Under the pieces are notes generated by a model. That model was not told where the DNA came from. It made no database searches and saw only the letters and a list, made by a program, of their open reading frames with translations. Source: Polyangiaceae bacterium (GTDB lineage Bacteria > Myxococcota_A > Polyangia > Polyangiales > Polyangiaceae). From it: a DNA stretch of 64,000 nt. Made by a program: the position numbers and the translations under genes. Positions 55,180 to 63,915 of the stretch are shown piece by piece; the first letter of the stretch is position 1, and each line of letters opens with the position of its first letter. The stretch spans positions 2,484,708 through 2,548,707 of the forward strand of contig JABTUA010000002.1 of NCBI GenBank assembly GCA_015075635.1. The letters run 5' to 3'.

Positions 55180-57132
55180 CTAGTACACGTCGTGCGCCGT
55201 GTTGTAGACGTTGAACTTGCCCGTCGGCGTGACGACCCAGTCCTCCTCGATGCGCTTGATCTCCTTCAGATCCTTGTCGCTGTAGATGATGATCGCGCCC
55301 TTCTTGTCCCAACCGGACAGCCACACCTCGGTGCCGTCCTTGTTGTACTCGAAGTGCACCGAGCGGCCGCGATCCATCGGAGTCCAGCACTTCTCGATCT
55401 TGGCCTCTTTCTTCGAGTAAACGCAGATCTGGCGCGTCTCCTCCTCCTTGTTGGCGAGGGGCGAGTCCATCCACACCCAGGGGCTCTTGGGGTGAGTCTT
55501 GACGAACAAGCTGCCGGGACCGCCGACCTTCAGCTCCCGCACCACCTTCCAGGCGTGCTCCTTCTTGGCCGGATCGGCGCCGTAGATGCTGAACTTCGGC
55601 TCGCCGATGTGGGTGGTGCCGTTGACCCAGCCGTACTGCGGGTCCTGCCAGTTCGCGCCGCGCCCGGGGTGCGGCTTGTTGCCGGTCTCGAACTTGGTGA
55701 CGAACTTCTTCTCCTTCACGTCGATGACCACCATCTCGTTCTTCATGTTGGCAGCCATCATGATGAAACGCTTGCTGTGGTCGAAGCCGCCGTCGTGCAG
55801 GAAGCGCTGGGTCGCCAGCTTCTCGACCATGGGGAAGTCGGGCTTGCTGTAGTCGATCAGCGCGATGAAGCCGGACTCCTTGAGGTTGGCGATCCAGAGC
55901 GGCTCGTGGTGGCTCGCGACGATGGCCGCGACGCGGTTCTCCTTGAGCTCTTCCTTGTCGATGGCCGGCATCAGCACGCTCTGCACGCCCTTCGGCTCGA
56001 GCGTGAGACCGTCGTAGACCACGTACTGCGGCGGCCAGTAGCAGCCCTCGATGACCAGCTTGTCCTCCCAGCCCTTGGCCTTGCTGCCGTCCACGCTGCG
56101 CGCCTCGACGCAACCCTGGACCTGCGCCACCAGGGTCGGAGTCTCGGTCCAGAGGTCGATCAGGCTCACCTTGCCGTCACGACCCACGGCGTAGAAGTAG
56201 CGACCGGTGACGGAGGCGCGGAGGATGTGCACCGCGTAGCCCGTCGGGATGATGGCGAGCTTCTCCTTGGTGTCTCCGTCGAGGATCGCGACTTGGCCGG
56301 CGTCACGCAGCACCACGCCGAAGAAGTTCTCCCACTTGCGCTTGGTCTCGGGCTTCTTCGGGCGCTGCTCGACCGGGACGAGCACCTTGTGGGTCTCCTT
56401 GATCTTCTCCAGCGGCATCTGCGGCGGCTCGGGCACCGGCATCTGGATGTAGTTGGCCATCAGCGTCATCTCTTCGTCGTTCAAGACGCCGATCTTGCCC
56501 CAGGGCGGCATGCCGCCGGGCAGGCCGTTCATGAGCGTGTTCTTGATGGTCGTGGTGCCGAGCTTCTTGGTGCGCTCGGGCTGGATGTTCGGACCGGTGG
56601 CACCGGCGCGCAGCGTGCCGTGACAGCCCGCGCAGCGCTGGAAGAAGATGCCCTTGGCCCGCTCGAAGTCGGCTCCGGTCAGCTCCTTGACCGGCTCGAG
56701 CTTCTCCTGCAACCCGCCCGCGGCGCTGATGGTGTCGACGTACGCGATGACGCCGTCGATCTGCGCGTCCGTCAGGTTGAGCGGGGGCATCTGGGTCTTG
56801 TATTTCGCCAGGAGCTCCTTGCCGACCGGATCGTCCTTGGCCATTCCGACCGGATCCTTCATCCACTTGACGATCCAGTCCTTCTGGCGACGCTTGCTCA
56901 GGTCCTTGAGGTCCGGCCCCGCACGGTCGCCAGCGCCGATGCTGTGGCAGGCCTGGCACTGCGTGTCGTAGATGGTCTTCCCGGCTTGGGCTGCGGCGCT
57001 CAACGCAGGGCCTCCCGCCGCGCTGCCGCTCGTCGCGGGCTGAGGGCCACCTTCGGGTTTCTTGTCACACGCGACGAGGCCCACTGCCAGAGCAGCTGCT
57101 GCCACGAAGCCGAACATTGCTCGAACTCGCAT
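55180..57132 (-). CDS. nirS: Cytochrome cd1 nitrite reductase with an extra N-terminal cytochrome c domain
   Basis: 650 residues from the ATG at 57132, after GAGGAGG. A lipobox (VGLVACD) is followed by a monoheme cytochrome c (CQACH, ~residue 59), a second cytochrome c domain (CAGCH, ~residue 168, the normal NirS c domain) and the eight-bladed d1 propeller (from ~280; YAVGRDGKVSLIDLW, HHEPLWIANLKESGFIALID, HDGGFDHSKRF). Reduces nitrite to NO in the periplasm. The extra c domain looks like a fused electron donor (NirC/NirM role), and the lipobox suggests membrane attachment rather than the usual soluble enzyme. Confidence 0.93.
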   Translation of the reverse strand: MRVRAMFGFVAAAALAVGLVACDKKPEGGPQPATSGSAAGGPALSAAAQAGKTIYDTQCQACHSIGAGDRAGPDLKDLSKRRQKDWIVKWMKDPVGMAKDDPVGKELLAKYKTQMPPLNLTDAQIDGVIAYVDTISAAGGLQEKLEPVKELTGADFERAKGIFFQRCAGCHGTLRAGATGPNIQPERTKKLGTTTIKNTLMNGLPGGMPPWGKIGVLNDEEMTLMANYIQMPVPEPPQMPLEKIKETHKVLVPVEQRPKKPETKRKWENFFGVVLRDAGQVAILDGDTKEKLAIIPTGYAVHILRASVTGRYFYAVGRDGKVSLIDLWTETPTLVAQVQGCVEARSVDGSKAKGWEDKLVIEGCYWPPQYVVYDGLTLEPKGVQSVLMPAIDKEELKENRVAAIVASHHEPLWIANLKESGFIALIDYSKPDFPMVEKLATQRFLHDGGFDHSKRFIMMAANMKNEMVVIDVKEKKFVTKFETGNKPHPGRGANWQDPQYGWVNGTTHIGEPKFSIYGADPAKKEHAWKVVRELKVGGPGSLFVKTHPKSPWVWMDSPLANKEEETRQICVYSKKEAKIEKCWTPMDRGRSVHFEYNKDGTEVWLSGWDKKGAIIIYSDKDLKEIKRIEEDWVVTPTGKFNVYNTAHDVY

Positions 57133-57240
57133 CTGATGCCTCCTCGGCGCTCGCGCCCACTCGCACGCAGTGCCTGGCGAGAGGTGTAAAGCAAAAGCTG
57201 GTCCGGCTCCGATGATGGACGTCAGCATCAACGGACACAT

Positions 57241-57254
57241 CTGTCGATTGACAG
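57241..57254. promoter_or_regulatory. Palindrome upstream of nirS
   Basis: CTGTC-GATT-GACAG, a perfect 5+4+5 inverted repeat 109 bases upstream of the nirS start. It has the spacing of a CRP/FNR-family dimer site but not the TTGAT-N4-ATCAA half-sites of FNR/DNR. Confidence 0.35.
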
Positions 57255-57298
57255 GCCCGCCCCGGAGCCGCGCCCCGGGAGCTGGTCCCGGCGGCCAG

Positions 57299-57353
57299 AT
57301 TTCGCGAACTTCTTGCGCGGAGCCCCGGGCCAGGCGCGCGGATTTCGCGAAAT
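57299..57353. promoter_or_regulatory. Paired ATTTCGCGAA palindromes upstream of nirS
   Basis: ATTTCGCGAA at 57299-57308 and the perfect 12-bp palindrome ATTTCGCGAAAT at 57342-57353, with starts 43 bases apart (about four helical turns), flanked by GCCA and TGGC. Such spacing fits co-operative binding of a dimeric regulator. The nirS start is 167 bases away. Confidence 0.4.
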
Positions 57354-57359
57354 GGCACT

Positions 57360-57441
57360 CAGGGGGTGTCCCCAACTGGGTGTGCGACGGAGCGGCTCGA
57401 TTCGCGCCGCTCGGCGCTCAGCCGAGCCCTGGGATCACCTG
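57360..57441 (-). repeat. TIR repeat family, copy C (inverted, one end decayed)
   Basis: The left end CAGGGGGTGTCCCC and the core GGAGCGGCTCGATTCGCGCC match the reverse complement of the core of the complete copy at 37806-37887. The other end, GGGATCACCTG, is degraded. It is the only other content of the 329-base gap 57133-57461 besides the palindromes upstream of nirS. Confidence 0.65.
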
Positions 57442-57461
57442 TAGCGACAACTAACCCAGCC

Positions 57462-58394
57462 TCACGGATTCGCCAGGCACGCGGCGAGCTCGTCGGTTTT
57501 CGTCCAGCCGCACTTGCCGCCGGCCTGGAGCTCGCACTTGCCGTATTGCTTGTAGCAGGCGTACTCGGGCTTCCATTCGCAGGTGCTCATCACGTCCGTG
57601 TCGGAGCAGATCTGACCCGAGCAACCGCTGGTGAAGCAGGGGTTCGCCTTGGCCGCGCTGATCTTGGTGTAGAACTGCGAAGCGCTCAGGCCGTCCATGC
57701 TGCCCGCGGGACCGGTGACCTTCTCGATCTTGGCCGCGACGATCACGCCGTTCTCGTTCAGCTCCTGCCAACCCGCATTCAGTTGCTCTTCCGTGGCGCC
57801 GCTGGGAGTGAGATCGACGCCGGCGTAGGTCGCCGTGGGCTTGAGGTTGCGGTTCAGCCGGGTGGCCTCGACCACCGGGCAGGGGAACGTGATGCACACG
57901 ATGCCGGAGCTCTCCGCGCGATAGAAGATGCCGCTGGGCTCGTTCTGCGTAGCGGAGCGCCAACCCTCGCTCACCTTGAACACGGCGTAGCTCAGCGTCT
58001 TCTGGTTCACCTTGCCGATGCTGCCGCGCAGCACGACCTGGCCCGAGCGAGCGAGGCTGTCGGCCTCGCCTTCTTCGGCCTCCGAGAGCGCGAGCGCGCT
58101 CCAGTCGAGGTCGGCGACGTAGCACTCCTTGGCCCACTTGCCGTCGGCGCACTTGGTCTGGGGCTGGTTCACGCGCTTCACGAAGACGCCACCGCACATC
58201 GGCCACATGCACTTCCGGTAGTCGGGGCGGGCCGAGTAGTAGGTCCAGTTGTCCGAGCTCAGGCCGTCGGCCTTGCCGACGTCTGCCGGCTCCTCCTCGC
58301 CGGGGATGCCCGAGTCGGGAGCCGTGTCGACGGCGCAGGCAGGGAAGAGGGCCAGGGTGGCGAGCGCCGCGACGCCCAGGAATGCGATCTTCAT
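57462..58394 (-). CDS. Lipoprotein with eight-cysteine cluster
   Basis: 310 residues from the ATG at 58394. Lipobox LFPACA, an acidic linker (PGEEEPADVGKADG), a beta-rich domain (~35-240) with ASGIFYRAESSGIV-like strands and an internal Cys pair (CITFPC), and a C-terminal region with eight ordered Cys (CFTSGCSGQIC ... CEWKPEYACYKQYGKC ... CGWTKTDELAAC). This eight-Cys pattern is known from secreted proteins of myxobacteria, with unknown role. Confidence 0.8.
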   Translation of the reverse strand: MKIAFLGVAALATLALFPACAVDTAPDSGIPGEEEPADVGKADGLSSDNWTYYSARPDYRKCMWPMCGGVFVKRVNQPQTKCADGKWAKECYVADLDWSALALSEAEEGEADSLARSGQVVLRGSIGKVNQKTLSYAVFKVSEGWRSATQNEPSGIFYRAESSGIVCITFPCPVVEATRLNRNLKPTATYAGVDLTPSGATEEQLNAGWQELNENGVIVAAKIEKVTGPAGSMDGLSASQFYTKISAAKANPCFTSGCSGQICSDTDVMSTCEWKPEYACYKQYGKCELQAGGKCGWTKTDELAACLANP

Positions 58395-58538
58395 CGGGAA
58401 ACCTCCAGACTTTCGCCCCGTCGGGGGACGTAGGAAGCAGTAAGCAAAGGTGCGTGCGCCTCCTACCAAGACGCACCCTGGTACGCAAGCGCCAAAACAC
58501 ACCTTCCCCCGCAGTCTTCGCGTTGCTCCCAGGCTGGG

Positions 58539-59336
58539 ATGCGGCGATGGTCCCGCCGCATGTTGCTGTCGGGGAAAACCGCCGTCGTGACCGGGGGCGG
58601 CCGTGGGATCGGCTCCGCGGTCGCACGTGCGCTCGCCGAGCAGGGGGCCCGCGTGCTGGTGGCGGCGCGCTCGCAAGATCAGGTGGCCAGCGTCGCTGCC
58701 GAGCTCGTGAGGGCCGGCTTCGAGGCTCACGCCGCGGCTTGCGACGTGACGCGCGAGGACAGCGTCGGGGCCTTGCAGGAGGCTGCGAGCTCCGCCCTGG
58801 GGCACGTCGACATCTTGGTGAACAACGCCGGGACCGCGACCTCGGCGCCGATCAAATCGACCAGCCTCGAGGACTGGAACCGCGTGATGGCGGTGAACGC
58901 GACGGGGCCGTTCTTGTGCACGCGTGCGTTCATCGGCGGCATGGCCGAGCGGCGCTGGGGTCGCGTGGTCAACGTCGCGTCGATCACCTCGCGGATGGGC
59001 TCGCCGTACATCGCCGCGTACACCGCGTCGAAGCACGCCGTATTGGGCTTCACCCGGGTGGCGGCGGCCGAATACGCCGGCAAAGGCGTGAGCGTCAACG
59101 CCGTCTGCCCGGGCTACGTGGACACGGAGATGACGACGGAGTCCGTCGCGCGAGTGATGGCGCGGACGGGTATGGACCGGGAGCGAGCCCTCGCCGCCAT
59201 ACTTGGGACCGTCAACCAGAAACGGCTGATCTCCGTGGACGAGGTGGCGTTCGTCGTGACGTCGCTGTGCGCCGAGCAGGCGGGCGGCATCAACGGCCAG
59301 GCCATCGTGATCGACGCTGGAGGATTGTTGTCATGA
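58539..59336 (+). CDS. Short-chain dehydrogenase/reductase
   Basis: 265 residues from the ATG at 58539, or 258 from the ATG at 58560 which begins the conserved MLLSGKTAVVTGGGRGIGSA. Classical SDR: NAD(P) motif TGGGRGIG, NNAG at ~96, catalytic Ser (ASIT), Tyr-x3-Lys (YTASK), and the PGYVDTEM loop. First of four tightly spaced genes (SDR, RidA, hydratase, dehydrogenase); the likely role is oxidation of a 3-hydroxyacyl-CoA or an alicyclic alcohol. Confidence 0.92.
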   Translation: MRRWSRRMLLSGKTAVVTGGGRGIGSAVARALAEQGARVLVAARSQDQVASVAAELVRAGFEAHAAACDVTREDSVGALQEAASSALGHVDILVNNAGTATSAPIKSTSLEDWNRVMAVNATGPFLCTRAFIGGMAERRWGRVVNVASITSRMGSPYIAAYTASKHAVLGFTRVAAAEYAGKGVSVNAVCPGYVDTEMTTESVARVMARTGMDRERALAAILGTVNQKRLISVDEVAFVVTSLCAEQAGGINGQAIVIDAGGLLS

Positions 59337-59737
59337 GCCATGTGCAGGTGAACCCCGAGTCACTGGGCGCCCCCAAGGGCTACTCGAACGGCATGCTGAC
59401 CCCCGCGGGCGGCAGGGTCTTGTTCGTCGCCGGCCAGGTCGCCTGGAACGAGAAGCAAGAGGTCGTCTCCGAGGACTTCGCCAAGCAGTTCGGGCAAGCG
59501 CTCGAGAACGTGCTCACGGTGGTGAAGGCCGCCGGAGGCGTGCCGGAGCACGTCGCCCGCATGACCATCTTCGTGACCAGCAAGGACGAATACGTGGCGG
59601 GCCTCCGGGCCGTGGGTGCGGAGTACCGCTCGCGCATGGGCCGCCACTACCCGGCCATGACGCTGGTCGAGATCAAGGCGCTGCTGGAAGAGGGCGCCAA
59701 GGTCGAGATCGAGGCCACCGCGGTCTTGCCCGCTTGA
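59333..59737 (+). CDS. RidA-family enamine/imine hydrolase
   Basis: A 134-residue protein overlapping the SDR stop (ATGA). Has the RidA trimer features: an early GYSNGMLTPAG, a Gly-rich FVAGQVAWN strand, and RMTIFVTSKDEY and YPAMTLVEIKALLEEGAKVEIEATAVL with the conserved Glu near the end; the active-site Arg of canonical RidA is not clearly in place. In CoA-linked aromatic pathways such genes may deaminate 2-amino intermediates. Confidence 0.9.
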   Translation: MSHVQVNPESLGAPKGYSNGMLTPAGGRVLFVAGQVAWNEKQEVVSEDFAKQFGQALENVLTVVKAAGGVPEHVARMTIFVTSKDEYVAGLRAVGAEYRSRMGRHYPAMTLVEIKALLEEGAKVEIEATAVLPA

Positions 59738-59751
59738 TCCTGGAGAGCGCC

Positions 59752-60552
59752 ATGCCCATCGAACCCAAGAGCTTCCTCTACGAGCTGGATCCCGAGACCC
59801 GCGTCGCGACGCTGACCCTGAACCGGCCGGACCGCCTGAACGCGCTCACGTTCCAGGTTTACAGCGAGCTCGCCGAGACCTTTCGCGCACTCGACACCGA
59901 GCCAGGGGTCCGCGCCGTCGTCATCACGGGCCGCGGCAAGGGCTTCTGCTCGGGCGGCGACGTGGAGGACATCATCGGGCAGCTCTTCGCGCGCGATCAG
60001 CAGGGGCTCCTGGAGTTCACGCGCCTGACGGGGAGCCTGGTCGTCGCGATGCGCAAGTGTCGGCGGCCGATCGTCGCGGCCCTGAACGGCACCGTCGCCG
60101 GTGCCGGCGCCGTGATCGCCACCGCCGCGGACGTGCGCTTCGCGGCGGAGAATGCCCGCATCGCCTACCTGTTCACCAAGGTCGGGTTGAGCGGCGCCGA
60201 CATGGGCATGTGCTGGCTCTTGCCCCGCGTGGTCGGCTTCGGGCGCGCCAGCGAGCTGCTCATGACCGGAGACTTCATCAGCGCCGAGGAAGCTCTCCGC
60301 ATCGGCTTGTACAACCGCGTGGTGGCGAGCGGCGGCGTGCTGCTCGAGGCCCAGGCGTTCGCGGCACGCTTGGCCAAGGGACCGGGCTACGGGCTCGAGG
60401 TGACGAAGGCCTTGCTCAACCGCGAGGCTTCCATGGACCTCTGGGCCTCCGTCGATCTGGAGGCCGAAGCCCAGGCTGCGTGCATGATGCACCCGGACTT
60501 CCGCGAGGCGTACGAGGCCTTCCGAGACAAGCGCTCACCCAACTTCCGCTGA
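59752..60552 (+). CDS. Enoyl-CoA hydratase/isomerase
   Basis: 266 residues; the ATG at 59752 follows GGAGAG. Crotonase fold with the oxyanion segments GFCSGGDV and VAGAGAVIATAADVRFA and catalytic-region Asp/Glu in LFTKVGLSGADMG. The usual Glu pair of true hydratases is not fully conserved (SGADMG), so it may be an isomerase, hydrolase or ring-opening member. Operon position supports acyl-CoA degradation. Confidence 0.9.
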   Translation: MPIEPKSFLYELDPETRVATLTLNRPDRLNALTFQVYSELAETFRALDTEPGVRAVVITGRGKGFCSGGDVEDIIGQLFARDQQGLLEFTRLTGSLVVAMRKCRRPIVAALNGTVAGAGAVIATAADVRFAAENARIAYLFTKVGLSGADMGMCWLLPRVVGFGRASELLMTGDFISAEEALRIGLYNRVVASGGVLLEAQAFAARLAKGPGYGLEVTKALLNREASMDLWASVDLEAEAQAACMMHPDFREAYEAFRDKRSPNFR

Positions 60553-60565
60553 CGCGAGCCGAACC

Positions 60566-61720
60566 ATGCCCGATTGTGCAGCGGTCGCAGCTTTTCTGGA
60601 CGAGCGCCACCACGCGCTCGCGGCCGAGGTCGCGGCCTTCGCCAAGCGCGAGATCGCGTCGCTGCCCGTGGCGATGGACGACGCGAGCGCGCGCTCTCAG
60701 GCTCGGTTCCTGGTCCAGCTCCTGGGGCGCGCGGGCCTCGTGGCCCACGCCCATCCGCTGGACCTCAGGGCCTGCTGCCTGATCCGCGAGACCCTGGCCC
60801 GGGAGTCGCCGCTGGCAGACGAGGTCTTCGCGCTACAGTGCTTGGGCTCGACTCCCATCGCGCTGGCGGGCTCGCCGGAGCTCCGCGAGAGCCTCCTGCC
60901 CAAGGTCGTCAGCGGCGAGCTGATGGCGGCGTTCGCCATGACCGAGCCGGGGGCGGGCAGCGACGTCGCGGCGCTCGGCACGCGCGCCCGGAGAGACGGC
61001 GAGAGCTACGTGCTGGACGGCGAGAAGACGCTGATCTCGAACGCGGGGATCGCGGACTTCTACACCGTCTTCGCCAAGACCGACCCCGACGGGGGCCACC
61101 GCGGGATCTCCTGCTTCGTCGTGGACGCCGATGCGCCCGGGCTCGGGTTCGACGGGGCGCTCGAGCTGTCCGCGCCGCACCCGCTCGGGAACATCAGCTT
61201 CCGAGGCTGCCGCGTGCCGGCGTCGCGGCGCCTGGGCAACGAGGGCGACGGCTTCCGCATCGGCATGAGCACTCTGGACAGCCTGCGCGCGACGGTCGCC
61301 GCGGCGGCGTGCGGCATGGCCGAGCGAGCCCTGGACGAGGCCCTGGCACACGTCACCTCGCGCCAGCAGTTCGGTGCGCCGCTGGCCGATCTCGCGCTGG
61401 TGCAGCACCGCCTGGCGGCAATGGCGCTGGAGCTGACGGCGGCGCGCCTGCTGGTGTACCGCGCCGCCGCGGCCAAGGACTCCGGCGCCGCGCGGGTCTC
61501 GGTCGAGAGCGCGATGGCCAAAGCCTTCGCGACCGAAGCCGCTCAGCGCATCATCGACTCGGCCGTACAGCTCCTGGGCGGTCGCGGCGTCCTGCGGGAG
61601 AGCCGTGTGGACCAGCTGTATCGAGCGATCCGCCCCTTGCGCATCTACGAGGGAACTACCGACATCCAGCACGTGGTGATCGCCCGGGCGCTCCTCAAGG
61701 CGCACCGCGACCGCGGCTGA
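60566..61720 (+). CDS. Acyl-CoA dehydrogenase
   Basis: A 384-residue flavoprotein with FAD and substrate motifs FAMTEPGAGSD and YVLDGEKTLISNAG, the mid-domain GFDGALEL...ISFRGCRVP, and the C-terminal RQFGAPLADLALVQHRLA and IYEGTTDIQHVVIARALL, where the Glu is the likely catalytic base. It reduces an electron-transferring flavoprotein. Last gene of the four-gene operon. Confidence 0.93.
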   Translation: MPDCAAVAAFLDERHHALAAEVAAFAKREIASLPVAMDDASARSQARFLVQLLGRAGLVAHAHPLDLRACCLIRETLARESPLADEVFALQCLGSTPIALAGSPELRESLLPKVVSGELMAAFAMTEPGAGSDVAALGTRARRDGESYVLDGEKTLISNAGIADFYTVFAKTDPDGGHRGISCFVVDADAPGLGFDGALELSAPHPLGNISFRGCRVPASRRLGNEGDGFRIGMSTLDSLRATVAAAACGMAERALDEALAHVTSRQQFGAPLADLALVQHRLAAMALELTAARLLVYRAAAAKDSGAARVSVESAMAKAFATEAAQRIIDSAVQLLGGRGVLRESRVDQLYRAIRPLRIYEGTTDIQHVVIARALLKAHRDRG

Positions 61721-61772
61721 GCCCTTTGATTTCTTGGGACTTTCCCGGTACCGCTGCTAACCTGGCGCTTCC

Positions 61773-63908
61773 TTGTCCAGCGGCTCTCAGCCTCGCATTT
61801 CGCCCATTTTGCCAGGCTGGGCTGGGCTCGGGCTCCGGGTGGGGGCGCTGGTGGGCGGCGCGGCGGGGGCGGCCGCAGCGCTGAGCTCAGTGTGGGCGCC
61901 GGGCCCGCAGCCGCCGACGCTGAAGCTCTTGGTGGCGGCGACCGCGAGCGCGGCGGGAGCGGGCCTCTGCCTGTTCCTGCTCGCCGCGCTGACCTCGCCG
62001 CTCTTGCGCTGGCGCGCCGGACGCGCCCTGGCCATCGGGCTCCAAGCCGCGCTCGCGTCGGCGTTCTTCGGCACTCACCTCACGAGCAGTGTGCTCAAGG
62101 CGCTCTCCGGCTCGTATCTGACGCTGGGCGCGGTGGACTTCTTCGTGGCGGGTGGTCCCCACCTGCTCCGGACCATCGCCTTGGGGTACGGCCGCTGGTT
62201 GCTCCTCCTGGTGCTGGTGGTCGGGGCGGTCGCGTGGCTGGTGGTCCGGCACGCGCGGCGTGCTCTCAGGAACCACGCCTCGCGCTCGCCGACCGTCGCG
62301 AGCCTCGCGCTCGCCGCTGGCGTCGCGAGCGCCGGTCTGGTGCCGGCCACCCTGACCCCGGATCTGGCACTGGCCAGCCCCGAGCTCGCGTTCGTGGAGT
62401 CGATGGCGCCGGAAGCGCCCGAACCGCTGCCGGTCGCCGAACGCTTTCGAGGTAGGCCCGGAGAGCAACAGCTGGTGGTGCGCGCTCCGCCCGAGGGTCC
62501 GCTCCAGACAGAAGGGAAGCGCTGGGCCGACGCGGTACGCGCGCTCCCCAAGACGCGCACGAACGTGCTCCTGCTCACGCTCGAGTCGATCTCGGTCCGG
62601 CACCTCGGCTACCTCGGCTACGAGCGCGGGACGACGCCCAACCTCGACCGCATCGCGGCTCGAAGCTTGCGCGCTCGGCGCGCCTGGAGCACCGCCACCC
62701 ACTCCAACTACGCGCAGATGGCCATCCTGTCGTCGCTGTTTCCACGCCGGACGACCGGGCTCGACGTGTACAAGCGAATCGACTACCCGCGCGTGCTGCT
62801 TCACGACGTGTTCCACACCGTGGGCCACTCGACGGCGACGATCTCGAGCCAGGACGAGACCTGGCAAGGGATGCTCAAGTTCCAGGAGACGGGCACCCCG
62901 ACCTTCTACCGCCACTCCAAGAACTACTCGGGCACGCGCCTCGACATCGGCAGCGAGCTGGTGGTGCTCGATCACGTCACGGTGGACGTCGCCAACGACT
63001 GGATCCAGAGGCAAGGAGCGCGCCCCTGGTCCATGTACGTGAACTTCCAGGCGACTCACTTTCCCTACAAGCTGCAGGCCGGCATCCCGGCGCCGTATCA
63101 GCCGACCCGGCTGACCCCGGGCGGCTTCGACTACCTGAGCTACCCCGAGGGTGATCGCCAGGCCGTGATCAACCGCTACGACAACGCCCTACGCTACGTG
63201 GACGAGCAGATCGGGAAGCTCGAACGCACCCTCGAGCGCTTGGGCAAGCTCGACGACACCATCTGGGTCATCACCGCCGACCATGGCGAGAACTTCCATG
63301 ACCACGGCCAGGTCACACACGGCAAGACGCTGTACGACACGGAGGCGCGAGTCCCGCTGCTGATTCACTGGCCGAAGGGGCTCACGCCGGCGGACGTGAA
63401 CGAGCCGGTCAGCCACCTGGACATCTTGCCGACCATCCTCGATCTGTTGAAGCTGCCGCCGCACCCGGCGTTCCAGGGCAAGAGCATGCTGGAGCCTCCG
63501 GATCCCTCTCGGGAGCAGGCCGGCATCTACATGAACATTCAGGGGCTGAAGAGCGCCGAGGCCATCGTGTGCTGGCCGTGGAAGCTGGTGCAGAACCGCA
63601 GCGAGAAGACCACGCAGCTCTTCCAGCTCGAGCAGGACCCGGAGGAGAGCGACAACCGCGTCGAGCGCAACCCCAAGCTGGCCGCCGCGCTGAAGGCGAC
63701 GCTGTCGGCTCAAGTTTCGGCCCAGCTCGCGTACCACAAGAGCGACCGCACCTCCCCCTCCGAGCGCTACGCGCCGCGGCTGCTCACCTGCCCGAACGTC
63801 CCCGAGGTGCAGCGGGCCGCCGCGCCGGAGCCGGACGAGCCCGAGGCATCGCCCGATGATCCTCCGGAGAAGGCTCCGAGCGAGCCGGCTCCGGAGCGCA
63901 AGAACTGA
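61773..63908 (+). CDS. Membrane sulfatase/phosphoethanolamine-transferase-like protein (LtaS type)
   Basis: 711 residues from TTG. Four to five membrane helices in the first ~190 residues, then an alkaline-phosphatase-superfamily domain (~265-640): NVLLLTLESISVRHLGYLGYERGTTPNLD (metal-binding and early strand), the nucleophile Thr in STATHSNYAQM, and WVITADHGENFHDHGQVTHGKTLYDTEARVPLLIHWP with the remaining metal ligands. The C-terminal ~60 residues are Pro/Glu-rich. Family members transfer or cleave phospho- or sulfo-groups at the outer face of the membrane; substrate unknown. Confidence 0.88.
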   Translation: MSSGSQPRISPILPGWAGLGLRVGALVGGAAGAAAALSSVWAPGPQPPTLKLLVAATASAAGAGLCLFLLAALTSPLLRWRAGRALAIGLQAALASAFFGTHLTSSVLKALSGSYLTLGAVDFFVAGGPHLLRTIALGYGRWLLLLVLVVGAVAWLVVRHARRALRNHASRSPTVASLALAAGVASAGLVPATLTPDLALASPELAFVESMAPEAPEPLPVAERFRGRPGEQQLVVRAPPEGPLQTEGKRWADAVRALPKTRTNVLLLTLESISVRHLGYLGYERGTTPNLDRIAARSLRARRAWSTATHSNYAQMAILSSLFPRRTTGLDVYKRIDYPRVLLHDVFHTVGHSTATISSQDETWQGMLKFQETGTPTFYRHSKNYSGTRLDIGSELVVLDHVTVDVANDWIQRQGARPWSMYVNFQATHFPYKLQAGIPAPYQPTRLTPGGFDYLSYPEGDRQAVINRYDNALRYVDEQIGKLERTLERLGKLDDTIWVITADHGENFHDHGQVTHGKTLYDTEARVPLLIHWPKGLTPADVNEPVSHLDILPTILDLLKLPPHPAFQGKSMLEPPDPSREQAGIYMNIQGLKSAEAIVCWPWKLVQNRSEKTTQLFQLEQDPEESDNRVERNPKLAAALKATLSAQVSAQLAYHKSDRTSPSERYAPRLLTCPNVPEVQRAAAPEPDEPEASPDDPPEKAPSEPAPERKN

Positions 63909-63915
63909 ACGCTCT

